Positions 35,701-47,589 of a stretch of DNA of 64,000 nucleotides are shown here, piece by piece. The notes beneath the pieces are model-generated. The model was not told the origin of the DNA and did no database searches. It saw only the letters and a program-made list of their open reading frames with translations. Every line of letters begins with the position of its first letter. Position 1 is the first letter of the stretch. Made by a program: the position numbers and the translations under genes. The DNA is from Hybos culiciformis (taxonomy: Eukaryota; Arthropoda; Insecta; Diptera; Hybotidae): positions 100,854,533 through 100,918,532 of the forward strand of contig OZ023273.1 of NCBI GenBank assembly GCA_964007475.1, in the 5' to 3' direction.

Positions 35701-37265
35701 ATGTTTAGCTTCTAATTGTGATCAACGTATCTTAAAATTAAAATATCTGAAATCGTAATGTTGGAAACGGGGCCCCATACTTAATTTTTGAGGTAACTAT
35801 TCAATATGTATATATATGTTTTTAAATTTTAATTAATATAATATAGGGAAGACAATTTAACGAAGAAAACTATTGAATGTAAAATATTATCAGGAATATA
35901 ATAAAAGTTAATAAAATTAAAATTCGCTGAAATATAAAGACTAGGTCTAAAAACTACCAACATTATGTAACATGCAAATTTATACCATTGACTTTATTTT
36001 ACAATAATTTAATGAGTTGAATTTGAGTTTTCCAAAATAAGTATCATTCAGATTTTTTATGATTTTCTTGAGTATTAAAAAAAATTTAATATTAAAAAAA
36101 AAAAATTTAATTCATTTGCGGAAAGAATAAATTACATATCATTAAGATTCTTCACCAATACCAATATTTATCCATACCAGTATTTATGTACGTCTATTTA
36201 CTTATAATTCTATAAGTTATAGTTATAGCGAAAATAAAAAAGCAGTGTCAAAAGAATTAATTGAATGACATAAGTTTATAAAAATTTAAAACTTGAAAAG
36301 CTGAACTATTGGTTGTTTTAGTATAAAACATATTTACGACACAAAAAAACAAGTTGCAATTTGATATATAAATAAACTTGAAAAATACGATAAGCTAAAA
36401 GTCTCCGAACCGTTGAATATAAGATTTTTTTTTCTTATTAATTTAATTAAATAAATGATATTTGCGTTGCCCTCAAGAAAAAAAAAGTTAGAAATGTTTA
36501 TGTACAAGAAATACGAAACACAAATTCCTCTATAATGTTCAATATTATAATATAAAAAAAAATCTGTATTGAATGAGATAGAAAAAAAAAAAACCAAACA
36601 CAATATAGTTCAAATATGCAAATAGTTTTTTAAATTAAATTTTCTTTTGCTCCAGAGACATGACATGACAAAATTAAAGAAATTCCACAAAAGGTCAAGA
36701 ATGTATATCATTGAGATATTTCCGTGCAGACTTTTCTCATCTCAACATTAAAGAAATTTATTCGCACAATCAAGAAATAAAAAAAAAAAAAAAACATTAT
36801 TGATTACCAATTTCTAAGCAAAAAAAGAAAAAAACTATTAATTTCCGGTAAAATAGAATTGGTTCTTTATATCATTTCATCAATTTTTTTTTTTAATTAA
36901 AAAATGTCATACTATGAATATCTGGATTATTTGATAACGTATTTATTTGCATATAAAAAATATATATTTTTATATTTAATCGTTCAATTTAATTAAAAAA
37001 TATATGAGAAAATTTTATTCAATTACACCATTTCAGATAATCCGAATATTTTTCGTTTTAATTAGCTAAAGTTCATTTTGATAAGTTTAAAAAACGGCAA
37101 TCTGACATTATCTTTCTAACTTTCTAATTTTCTCGCTCATTAATCAATATTTTTCTTTGACAATCTTAACGGACTTAAATGTAAAACATTATGCAGTTTG
37201 TATGTTTACAGATGTAATTTTAAATTTAATTAAATGCAAAGAATAAATTTCATTTTATTTTTATT
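26720..37265. other. Long AT-rich gene-poor stretch
   Basis: No supported gene in about 10.5 kb. Minor items: a short hairpin TAACTTCTAT...ATAGAAGTTA (27547-27581); a degenerate B-box-like GAGTTCGAATCC (27965-27976) that may mark an old tRNA-derived SINE; ATCAATGTCAAC twice (28144 and 28181); GGTGTACAA..AGTT units at 32926-32970. A less AT-rich patch at 28930-29160 has a minus-strand open frame with CENLLCFCKLY but no start or splice support. Poly-T and poly-A tracts are common. Confidence 0.4.
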
Positions 37266-37269
37266 AATT

Positions 37270-39487
37270 TTAAATGTTAGATTTCAGCACTACACCGAGC
37301 CATGCAAGTTCCTCTCCAACGAAAATATATACATTTTTGATAATTATGTATAGAAGAAAGCATTAGAGAAAATTAAGTCAATTAATTTTAAATGTATTAA
37401 ATATAAAAAAAAAAAAAATTTGTAATAATTATTTTTCCACAATGCACTTATAAAATATTTACTACACAATGAAAGAAATAAAATCTTCTTATAATACTTT
37501 AATGGAAAATGTAATGGAAAACTATATTCTCCATTGCTTTTTTCTACATTTTATTATATAATATACAAAAAATTTACTGATAAACATAAAATTTATATTT
37601 AAATAATGCAATATAGTTAGTTTTAAAATATATACATTTTTTTTTTAATTAATGGCATGAGTTTTGTGTTTTTCTTGGACTTTAATGTTTTGTAATCAAT
37701 TTTGCCTGATTTTTGTTCTTAAATTATCTATGTACTTATTTTTCAAATACTTCTTTTCTTATAGTTTATTTTATTTTAAATTTTTTAAGAAGATTGAAAA
37801 ATATTTCTTATGACGCAGTACCAGGAATTAATTACCAATACTTTTTCCATTTCTACCTACGATAAGTAAAGGATTAAGACGATTATAAAAATAGAGAATC
37901 AATATATTTTATAATCTTCCAGATATGTTTATCGATATAATTTATTTTTCTTATTAATTAATTATTAAAATTCATTGAATTTTTATTTATTATTCTTGTA
38001 GATTACGACGAGTATAATTATTAAATTGATTTTATAACTTTAATTGGATTCTCATAATCAATTAAATCTACTTTAATTAAATCGAAGGACTGAATTAAAT
38101 TGTTCAATTAGATCAGAATGATCTTTTTAGGCTTTCACTTGAAATGTATATATCGACAGCTTACAATTGTTTATGCACTGCGGCAACATAAAAATATTTA
38201 TTCACACTTCACATTAAATATTGCTAGTTTCCATGAATAATTATTTTTGTATACTAATTGGATCTATTAAAAACTATTATAATGTTAGGTACTTGGGAAT
38301 TTCTACAGTAATACTTCAGAATTTTCTTACAATAAATTTAATTAGCAAAATATTTCTTACAAATTTAACTCTTAAGGAAGAATTCTTAAGATTATGGTTA
38401 ACGTTCAATTTTTCTTTTAATAATAGTTATTTCTTTTTGAGCAACATTCAAATGGTTTATTTCTTTAATATTTCTGGGTGTGAATGATAATTCTCATTTT
38501 TTTCTTTAAAAAAAATACGAGAAAAATAGAAAATAAATTTTTCGATATAGAAATTTCAATTACCTGCGGTATTTAGTTGGGTTTCTAAATAATTCTCAGA
38601 AACTACTATTTTAGGTTGGCTTATCTGAAATTAAAAATTAGATTTTTAGATTTTAAATTATTATTATAAGAATTTTCTTTAGATGGGTTTTTAAATAGTT
38701 TTCATAACACATAATTGAAGTTGAAGATGAAAACGTCTTAACTCTCAGTTTTTAATTGAGTCAGACAGTAGCAGGATAAACTTAATCTGCATCACAATGA
38801 GATTTATTACAATAAATAAGCTATATTTAAATTATATATACAAATGTATTTATCACAAATATCTTTATTTTTCCTACTAACGACACTGATAACAAAAAAA
38901 CAAAAAAAAACAAAATAAAACTTACCGCCAACACATAAATACTGTCAGATGTTGGTATCCTCCGAGCTGAAAGACAAAAATTTAAGAAATGTTTATTAGA
39001 ATTTTAAAATATTTGGCAATGAAATTATTATTTGTAAATTTTTACTTTTAATTATCAAATAATAAGATGCCAAAACTTGGTAATTAAAAGTTATATATAT
39101 GTACTTCAATAAAAATTAAAAAGCATATGGTTTAAGATCGAAATAAATCCCTGAAAGCTTTTCAGCTAATAAATTGAAAATAAAATTTATTTAAAAATAT
39201 TAATCGTGAAAACTTCTTAATTTAAATTGAAAAGAAACATTTTAGATGTATATTTTACAAAAAAAAGGGCTATTAAAAAATAAATTAAAATATTATATTT
39301 GCTAACCTCTTTGATATCCTCGCCTGTTCCTGATGCCCAAACTCGGTAAACATGTTGAGACACAATTGTGACATTGCTCCGTAACATTGGTTACTACTTC
39401 TGCGGAACTAGCGAAGCTGCCTGCTCTGGTTCTTTCAGGACTATTTCCAACTGACGGATCTATTGGATGACAAATCACTGTTCCCAT
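37270..39487 (-). CDS. Unrecognised four-exon gene, about 108 aa
   Basis: Exon 1 (39487-39307) starts MGTVICHPIDPS, after an upstream in-frame stop, and holds a Cys cluster EQCHNCVSTC and a basic stretch IRNRRGYQR; donor GTTAGC. Exon 2 (38966-38926, acceptor GTCTTTCAG, donor GTAAGT) adds ARRIPTSDSIYVLA. Exon 3 (38624-38564, acceptor AATTTCAG, donor GTAATT) adds ISQPKIVVSENYLETQLNTA. All phases agree (1, 0, 1). A candidate last exon (37313-37270) adds EELAWLGVVLKSNI and a stop, with AATAAA close behind, but its acceptor (TTTTCGTTGGAG) is weak, so the 3' end is uncertain. There is no signal peptide or membrane segment. These exons are much less AT-rich than their surroundings. I recognise no family. 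Confidence 0.55.
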
Positions 39488-39559
39488 AAGTAGTATTTTC
39501 TCTAACGGGATTTTGTAGAGATTTTAGTTTTTTCTTGATTATTCTCAAGGTTCATTTTT

Positions 39560-42500
39560 AATTATTTTCAAATACCATGATTTTCAAAGTTCGAAAAAAT
39601 TTCACATGCATTTCATATGAATTTTAAACGTTGTTTTGCTTAAAAACTTAACAAACACAGTTTTATATAAATAATTATGTTAACTGTTTATGTTGTGACA
39701 TAAAATTGTAACAAGTGGTCATAAATTTAAAAGATATTAAATACCTAATTAAGCAGCACTTTATTTTTGCAAGATTAAACCACTGTCATTTTTCTCAGTA
39801 ACAGTTCTATAAAATATTAGTTAAAAGAATGCTTGCATATGGTCAGATTTAGCATGAAAATGACTTTTCAAAACTATTGAACGATTTTAAAACAACTATT
39901 CGCGAATTAATTTAAAATTTTAAAACAATACTCCTAAAGATTAAAATGCAAAGGATTGATTCTCTTTTATTGATTTTAAATGTAAAATCTTTTCCTTCAT
40001 TAAATTTGGGAAAATATTTCTATTTTTTTTTCTCAATTCAAATCAACAACGACCAATTTTAATTCAGAAAAATTTTATTAAAAACTTTCTACGTCAATAT
40101 GACATAAAAAATAAAACCTAAAAAAAAAAATAAAAAAGAAATTATATTTTTTTTTATGGACCACTTGTAGAAGTAAAATTGTTATCCTTATAAACTTATC
40201 GAGAAGTTATTAATTTAAATAAAAAAAAAAAAAAATACGTCGTTTATTTTTGTTGTTATTTTCAAGATACCCAAATTTTTTCTCTGTATGTACGCATAGG
40301 ATCCTGAAAATAAATAATAAAAAGAAAATTATTAGTTAAAAAAAAAAACAAATCAATTTAACATATATAAACTTCAAATATAAAAAAAATCTTGTACGTG
40401 ACTAAAATAGACAAAGAAAAATAAATATATAAAATTTATTATGTTTGAAGATTATTTTATTATATTATGCTCATAATCAAAATTATGTTAAAAATTTAAA
40501 TTGCTTTTTTTTTTTAACTTATAAAAATATTTTTTCTATAACATTAATATCTTAAATTTAATATATTTAAAGCCGGATACTGGATCTGAGTATAATATAA
40601 ATTAAAATACATTTATCATTAAATTGTATTAAGTTACAGTCATCAATATTTTTTTAATAACGTCAGTTTGGATTTATTCAAAAATTCTGTAGATATACAA
40701 ATTGTAATATTGAATAGCTTTTGAAAGTGGATCATAGATAAAAGTGGTACCCGTAGATGTTATTAATAAAAAACTAAATATACTGCACATACATACATGA
40801 AAGTAAAATATTATAAGGTATTAAATAACTAAACCATTTAATCAAAATTAACTATCAACATCATAAAATATAATAGTACATAATATTATAGTACTTTTAT
40901 AGTTTGTTATTATTACACAATAATATCATTAGAAGAGAAAATTTATATAACAACATTATACATTTTATATTGAATAGATAAGTGAATAAGCGCGCACAAA
41001 ATGCACAACAAAAGATACATTATAATGTTTGCTTATACATATATTTAATGTTTGCTCATTTTACCAAACAATTTATAAATTAAACATTCATTTTATTTTA
41101 TTAGTATATGTTATTTTCAATTTTCATCACACTTCTGAGAGTCTTATCAAAATCATTCGAGTGTTATTAATCATGAAAAGATATTGACCATATATATTAT
41201 GTACATACGTCCATACTACATATTGAGATTCTTTAGAAAAAAAAAAGTTCTTACGTAATAATAACATATGAAAACTTAAGTTAAAAATTCAAACTTCATT
41301 TAGAACCGAAACATAATGTAAAAAGATACAATACTATACATAATGTATACTATGTATTTATATGAATAGGAACTAAATAGTTCCTATTACAGACAATATT
41401 ATTAAGGGCAAAAAAAAAAATTATTTCTAAAACAAGAATAAAATTTAGAAAATTTTTATTTAGGAAAGTATTTGGAAACTTTTATTTAGCTTGTAATGTG
41501 TTGTAAATAGTAATCTGACCAATATGTTTACATTTTTTATTCAACGCCCTGTTTTCACATTTGGCTGAAACTGAATGCTAAAATTAAATCGAACAATAGA
41601 ATTGTTAAAAATTTCATTATTACCTAATATAATTGTACAAAATAAGAAACATTTTTTTATAGCTCAAAATAACTTGAACTAAATTATGATTTAGATTAAG
41701 AAATGATATAGTCTCAAACTTTTCAAGTTTCAAACAATTAGGTCAAGTCATCAATCATCAGCAATAATGTCTCAATTCCAATTTCACATATTCATGTTAA
41801 AGCCTATAATTTTTTAATATTAATGCTTTAAGCTTTAGCTTTAATTTAAAAGCAATTAATGATCTGAAGCTGAAAATTTTCAAGGCACAAAACAAAGTGC
41901 ATTTAAATATGGGATAAAAAATTTTAATTCAACTTAAATTTTATAAATATTATGAAATGATTACCATCAGTACAGTGTTGTTATGTAATTTTAATATTTT
42001 CTGAAATTTTTGTATAATGAAAAATGCAATTTTTTAAATCAGATCAAAATTTAATTAACAATGTTAAAATATTAAAAATATTTTTTCGATTAATTAACCA
42101 TTTGTGTCATTAAAATATTTCTTGTATCTTGTTCACTAAATGTATTTCAATCTGATTGGAATGTAATTTAAACGAGGATGTACGTGAACTGAATTTAAAA
42201 AAATATTAATTTTATATTTATAAATACTGTAAGTGTGCGTAGTGTATTTTTTATGGTACATATGGTAATTATAAATCTATTAACTATAGCATTGGAAAGA
42301 TATATAAATTATATTTATACTTTTTTTTAATTTAATAATTCAACTTCAATTTTAAGTGCAAAAGAAAAAACATATGACTTGCACAATTTTCTGAATATTA
42401 TAAAAACATTAATAAAATCTTTTATAGCAAAATTATTGTCCAACTTCATTTTTTGACAACACAGAATAAAAATTTTGAATATGTAAATATTTGTTATTTT

Positions 42501-42980
42501 TGTTTCATAATTATTATTTAACAAAATCTTTTTAATAAAATTTAAAATAAAAATGGTTGAAAATATCAATTTATTTAAAAAACACACTTTAATCAAATTT
42601 TATAATTAGTTTTCTGGAACAAGTAAATTTTTTAATTCGATATTAAAAATCAAAACTTTTTTCGATATAATTAATTTTCATAAAATAGAATGAGAACTTT
42701 GTTTTGGCATTTATACCCAACACTTTTTTTGAGTTTTTTGATTAAAGGTTTTGAGAATTGTTTTTAATTTCAATTTATCCAATGTACCCAGCTATATGTT
42801 TTTATGGTTTCAAATCAGTCGTTACGAATCCAATACAAGTTATTTCAAATTATTATTCTAAATTAATTGTGTCAAAATAATATTAAAAAAAAAATTAACT
42901 TTTGCCAAATCTGATATTACAAAAAAAAAATACAAATATCTTATTTGAGCAATAGAATAATCTTGGATTAAATGTCTGTA
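39560..42980. other. AT-rich non-coding stretch
   Basis: No supported gene. A 22-bp hairpin ATAGGAACTAAATAGTTCCT lies near 41366. A possible minus-strand exon at about 40262-40305 has a good acceptor but no consistent model. Confidence 0.4.
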
Positions 42981-42981
42981 T

Positions 42982-43488
42982 CAGTGTATCCCAATTGATA
43001 TCGAGGGTTCCGCGAACCTAAATGAACATTTCTTAAAATTTAAAAAAAAAATTATTATCTCAGTTCGATCTTAGTTTTGGCCAAACATGCAATGCAACAA
43101 CTTACTTATGTGAAGCTGGGTTTTCGTATTACACATCTACAAAACCAAAGTAAGATTAAATTGTTCATCTGAAATGAGTATTCAGCTTTCAACAATAAAA
43201 CCGAATGTACCAGGTAAAGAAACGACATCATACTTCACTCTGATAACAGAAGTACATTTCACTTTTCTTATAAATTTACGAATTTCTTAATATTTATAAT
43301 ATGCACACACAAAACAATGAATAAATAATATATAAATTTATTTATTCTTAAATTTTCTTTATATTAAAAATCTGAAACTTAAATGCTTTATTATTCATCA
43401 TATTTTCAAAATTTTCGTTAAGTGAGGGTTCCGTCAAAAATTTTAAACCAAAAATGGTTCTTCGTTAAAAATAGTTTGGGAAACACAG
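42982..43488 (+). mobile_element. Decayed hAT (ZBED/SCAND3-type) element
   Basis: The left end CAGTGTATCCCAA (42982) and the inverted right end TTGGGAAACACAG (43476-43488) match the CAGTGTTTCCCAA terminal repeat common in ZBED-type hAT elements. Both ends also carry a GGGTTCCGyg motif (43005; 43427). In between is a C-terminal piece of transposase. An 8-bp target duplication is no longer recognisable, so the copy is old. Confidence 0.55.
43086..43208 (+). pseudogene. hAT transposase C-terminal fragment
   Basis: Reads TTYLCEAGFSYYTSTKP and then, after a one-base shift near 43148, VRLNCSSEMSIQLSTIKPNV. This is the end of the hATC dimerisation region of ZBED5/SCAND3-like transposases (CExgFSxxTxxKxKxRxRLxxxxxxxIxLSxixPxi). 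It is frameshifted and lacks all upstream domains. Confidence 0.6.
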
Positions 43489-43746
43489 TTTTTTTGTGAA
43501 ATATAATATTAATAATATTAATCTCAAGATAAAAGCTTGTGCAAAATCATTTGTAATCAATTTTGATTGCTTTATTTATTGCTGATAAGAAAAATTACGA
43601 TACCAATATTATTTCATATTCCTAAATATGAAAACGTAAATTTTATTTTTTTTTTTTAATTCAAAAAATTAGTAGTTTCAGTCTATAATTTTGTTCGGCT
43701 GAAAAATAATATCAAATTGTTTTTTTTTTTCAACAAAATAATTAAA

Positions 43747-46700
43747 ATGGAATTGGTAAATATTTAAATTTTGTAAAAAAAAAATTATTAAATTATTGTG
43801 TGACTAATTAAATTTTGAAGTAGTTGTAAAAATTGAAATAGATTCTCAACTAAAGTTGTGTACATTTTTGTACAAAAAAAAAGATAAATTTTTTAAATTA
43901 CATATAGGCTTTTACATTAACTTTGGTTTTCTTAATTTTCATTAAAAATAATATATTTACTAATTTTGTATTTATTTTTAGAAACAAATTTTAATGAAAA
44001 TCATAACATCTGATGAATGCGCCATCAATGCCAAAGATATTAAATTATTAAATATTGAATTATTGATACCACAAAATACAGAACTTTTTTGGAATATATT
44101 AATTTCTGAAGAAAATTCACTACAAATAAAAACAAATTATATTTGTGCATGGAAAACATGTCAATTAATTCATAAATTATTAATCGAAGATTCAAATAAT
44201 TTTATGCTTGACGGTATCAAAAATAATGAATGGTTATCTAATATTGGTTCAAATATTTCCTTATCAAGCTATTTAATAGATAATTATGATAAATGTATAA
44301 AAAAATATGTGAAACTGATTAAAAGAAAGCTTTTATTTCATCAAATGTATAACAAAATTGCTGGTAATTTAATAATTCGAAAAGAGCAATGGAAAAGTGA
44401 TTTTAATTTAGAAATTTTGTAAGTAAACATATATTAATAAAAAATAATAATAAGTTTCATAAATATAATTTTCTAAAGCACTTCATTTTATTAACTTAGT
44501 CGTTCTTCATCCTTATTTAATAGTAAAGTTTTTTTTTCTTTCGTTTTTCTTTTAAAAACCATAGTATCCACCATTTCCATTTATTTCCTTTAATAAAATT
44601 CTTCTTCAACTTTCAAGTATATAATATAAAATAATTCTAATTATCTGTCACTATTTCAGATATCAATTAAGTTACAACATGATGGATTATTTGCAACACA
44701 TCCTAGATCTACAAGAAAATAGTAAGTATTCATGGGTAATGTAAAGAATTTTCTAAAGGCAATGACCGTTTCGGGTTGGACTAATAAAATTATTCATTGC
44801 GCCAAACCATTTCAATACACAACTTCGTATTTTTAAGCTACTAAGCAACTGTAAAACAAAATTAAAAGTAAAAAAAATATTAAATCATAAAAAATACATT
44901 TTATAAAAAACAACGTTTTTCTTGCGCACTAAAAAGTATAAAATAATTTTACTATGAGTTTCATTTTGGTAACAGACTTTATAACTTTTCTCCGGCTCAT
45001 TCAGAGGATTGTGGACACACATACTTGAAACTGATAACAACAGTCTATAACTAGAAACGTGGGGCACATTTTTGAGGTAATACTGTAAATGTGTTGTAAA
45101 AATGTGCCCCACGTTTCTAAAATGTATTTTTTATGATTTAATATTTATTTTCTACTTTTTAGTTTTGAAGCTGAAACAAAGCAGAATTTTTCTTATAAAA
45201 TTTGATTGTCAAAATTACGAAATTTGGGTGTTTAATTATGTCCTCTTTGTAGGTACAAAACTTGAATAAAATCGGACGAAGTTTTGAAGTCCTCTCCAAG
45301 GAAGGAAGAGGAGACCAATAAATTTTTTGTTATAAAATTTGTGTGTTAAATCATTTCTTCTTTTATGTACCGAATTTGAATAAAATCGTACTTTTGAAGT
45401 CCTCCCGATAGGACGTCGCTGGGTAGGAGGCCAATAAATGTTTTGTTACGAAATTTGTGTGTTTAATATGTCCTTTTTTTATGTACCAAATTTGAAAGAA
45501 ATCGGACGAACTTTTGAAGCCCTTCCCAAGGAAGGTCGCTGGGTAGGAGGCCAATAAATTTTTTGTTACGAAATTCGTGTGTTCAATCATTTCTTCTTTT
45601 TATGTACTAAATTTGAATGAAATCGGACAAACTTTTGGTTGTGCAAAAGTTCGCGGGCATAAAAACAGACGAGAAACTTTTCAAATCATGATTAAAGTGG
45701 TAGAATATTGTATTGTCGTCGGGTTCAGAGCTATATTCAAAGTTTCGGAGCTGTAGCTTGTCGGAAAGTGGTCTAAAATTTGATTACAAAATTTCGTAGA
45801 CAGACAAACAGACAAGAATGTGAGTTGATAAAAACGTCGTAATAATAAAAAAGTTAAATTTCTCAACCAAATTGCAAATCTAAACATAAACATATTATAC
45901 TAGTTGATCGCAGCGCTAACGTTGTTTCGCTCTAGCCGTTCCATTATTAATAAAAAATGTTTGAAAATTGTGCAAAAAGTAGAAAAAGTTGTCTGCCGAG
46001 TAGTCGACACATTGTCATGAAAAAATACCCTAAAAGCATCAATGGAAAATAGCTTCCAATGGCACGGCTTCCAAATTGGTTCTTTGGTTCAGAAGTTTGT
46101 AATTAACGTACACAAACGGTGTTTTATTTTTATATATAAAGATAGATACACTGAAAAACAGATTGCTGCGGCAGCTGTATTTTCTGTATGTCTTTTGCTA
46201 TGTATATAGGTGCCTAGATCAAATGCAAGTAGTAATAAGGAGACTTTTATCTGTTCATATGATTATAACAGTAATCGAAATAAAAATTTCAGAAACTCTT
46301 TGAACTATCAAATAACAAAATTGTTAAATTCTCTTTGCAGTTTTATCAACGAACCTCACATTTGGATTAGCAGCAATTGTTCAATGTAGATTTTTACCAT
46401 TAACAGCAATAATAGAGGAATCGAAAAAATTATATTTTCATATTGTTCAAATTCTAAGTAATTTGCATTACCATTACAACTATAGTGACTTAGAATACCA
46501 TAGAACCCAATTCAATAGTATTTTTCCACGTTTAATAAATTTTTATAGCCAAACAAAAAAACTGAATATATTAGAGAAACTCGTTTGGATACCGGACATG
46601 TCAAGTGAACCTCCTATCTTTTCATCAAACGTAAAACATGATTGGTTGACTCCTCCTGAATCCCCAAATTTAAGTGCCAAAGTAGAAAATGTTTTGGTAA

Positions 46701-47587
46701 CAAACTCTAAAGAAGTTCATAAAAACCACTCGAAGAGCGAAAATGAGACTGAAGACTACTATGACGATTCTGATTTTGACGCCAGCAGTGACGAAGATGA
46801 AACTATTGCAAAAATGTCTTTGTCTATTGAAGAGCTGGAAAGAAAATTAAGTGAAAAGGACAAGACAATTCAAAATTTAGAAAAACGCATTATTCAATTA
46901 GAGCAAACTTTACAACGGAAGGATAAAGATATGAAAAAAATTGAAGACGAACTAAAATCTTTTAAATCTGACCAAGATTCTCAACATTTCGCAAAAAAGA
47001 ATGCAACGACAAATTCAAATTATTCACAGAGCTACTTTGAAAACGAGAATAATTCCACTCACAAAATAGTTGATGAAACAAATTTTCTTCTTCATAATAG
47101 AAATTCACTTAAATTACCTCGACTACCAACTAAACCAAAATCAAACAAAATCGAAGTTGTTAACTGTTTAGCCACAAAACAGGATAATCAAAATATAGCC
47201 AATATTAATGACGAGAAAAATGCCAATGATGATCATCAAAATGTAAGACCCAGTCGATTATTTCGAGCGAATATTAAATCGAACACAATGCAAAATCACA
47301 TCGAAAATAAATTAGACTCAAGGAGAAGTACATCAACATTTGATTTGAATGTCGTACGTGATAATAGTTTTCTATTTCAAGCTCACAAACCACAAATAAA
47401 TTCTTCAAAACCTATATATCATACTGTTAAATTGAGAAAACCCAATCACTCTCAATTTAATACAAATTACGCATTAGACACTGAGAGCAAAATTCTTTCT
47501 TCAGAAGATAACCGCCGTTCTGTTAATTTTTCACAAATAAAATCATTTTGGGGATCTCAAAATGCAATTGGTTTTAAGAATAATTAA
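43747..47587 (+). CDS. HIP1/Sla2-like ANTH-domain protein lacking the THATCH domain
   Basis: Four exons in consistent phase give about 584 aa: 43747-43755 (MEL, least certain), 43982-44418, 44660-44721, 46341-47587. Residues ~10-265 match the ANTH domain of HIP1/HIP1R: AINAKDI, FWNILI, CAWKTCQLIHKLL, KYVKLIKRKLLFHQMY, GNLIIRKEQ, MMDYLQHILDLQEN, QCRFLPLTAIIEES, then LEKLVWIPDMSSEPPIF. ANTH domains bind phosphoinositides at clathrin-coated pits. An acidic stretch (YYDDSDFDASSDEDE) and a coiled coil (~328-380, IEELERKLSEKDKTIQNLEK) follow, then a Ser/Asn/Lys-rich tail. HIP1 proteins are usually ~1000 aa with a C-terminal actin-binding I/LWEQ (THATCH) module; here a stop follows at 47585 with AATAAA near 47656, so this looks like a diverged, truncated paralogue. 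Intron 3 (1.6 kb) is filled with repeats. Confidence 0.85.
44877..45144. repeat. Foldback element with a 149-bp interruption
   Basis: Outer arms of 27 bp (44877-44903 and 45118-45144, ATATTAAATCATAAAAAATA..) are perfect inverted repeats. Inner arms AGAAACGTGGGGCACATTTT (45053-45073 and 45098-45118) also pair. On the right the two arm segments are contiguous, but on the left 149 bases separate them, as if something inserted into, or was lost from, one side. It lies in intron 3 of the HIP1-like gene. Confidence 0.7.
45190..45640 (+). repeat. Tandem array, ~114-121 bp unit, over three copies
   Basis: Units start near 45252, 45366, 45482 and 45603 (partial) with GTACnAAATTTGAA and contain AATCGGACGAACTTTTGAAG, GTCGCTGGGTAGGAGGCCAA and TTTTGTTACGAAATT. 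Units differ by small indels. The array continues into retroelement-like sequence with ACAGACAAACAGACAAGAA (about 45811). It lies inside intron 3 of the HIP1-like gene. Confidence 0.75.
45900..46150 (+). repeat. Interspersed repeat fragment, same family as 26.4 kb
   Basis: It contains TCATGAAAAAATACC, CAATGGCACGG, TTGGTTCAGAA and GTACACAAACGG and ends in TATATATAAAGATAG. It matches the fragment at 26443-26580 in order. It is probably a retroelement 3' region and lies in intron 3 of the HIP1-like gene. Confidence 0.55.
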
Positions 47588-47589
47588 GC

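Noticed and set aside
40262..40305. Candidate minus-strand exon (acceptor TTATTTTCAG followed by GATCCTATGCG)
   Set aside because: All three frames are possible, no donor or partner exon could be matched, and it does not join the gene at 37.3-39.5 kb in a consistent way.
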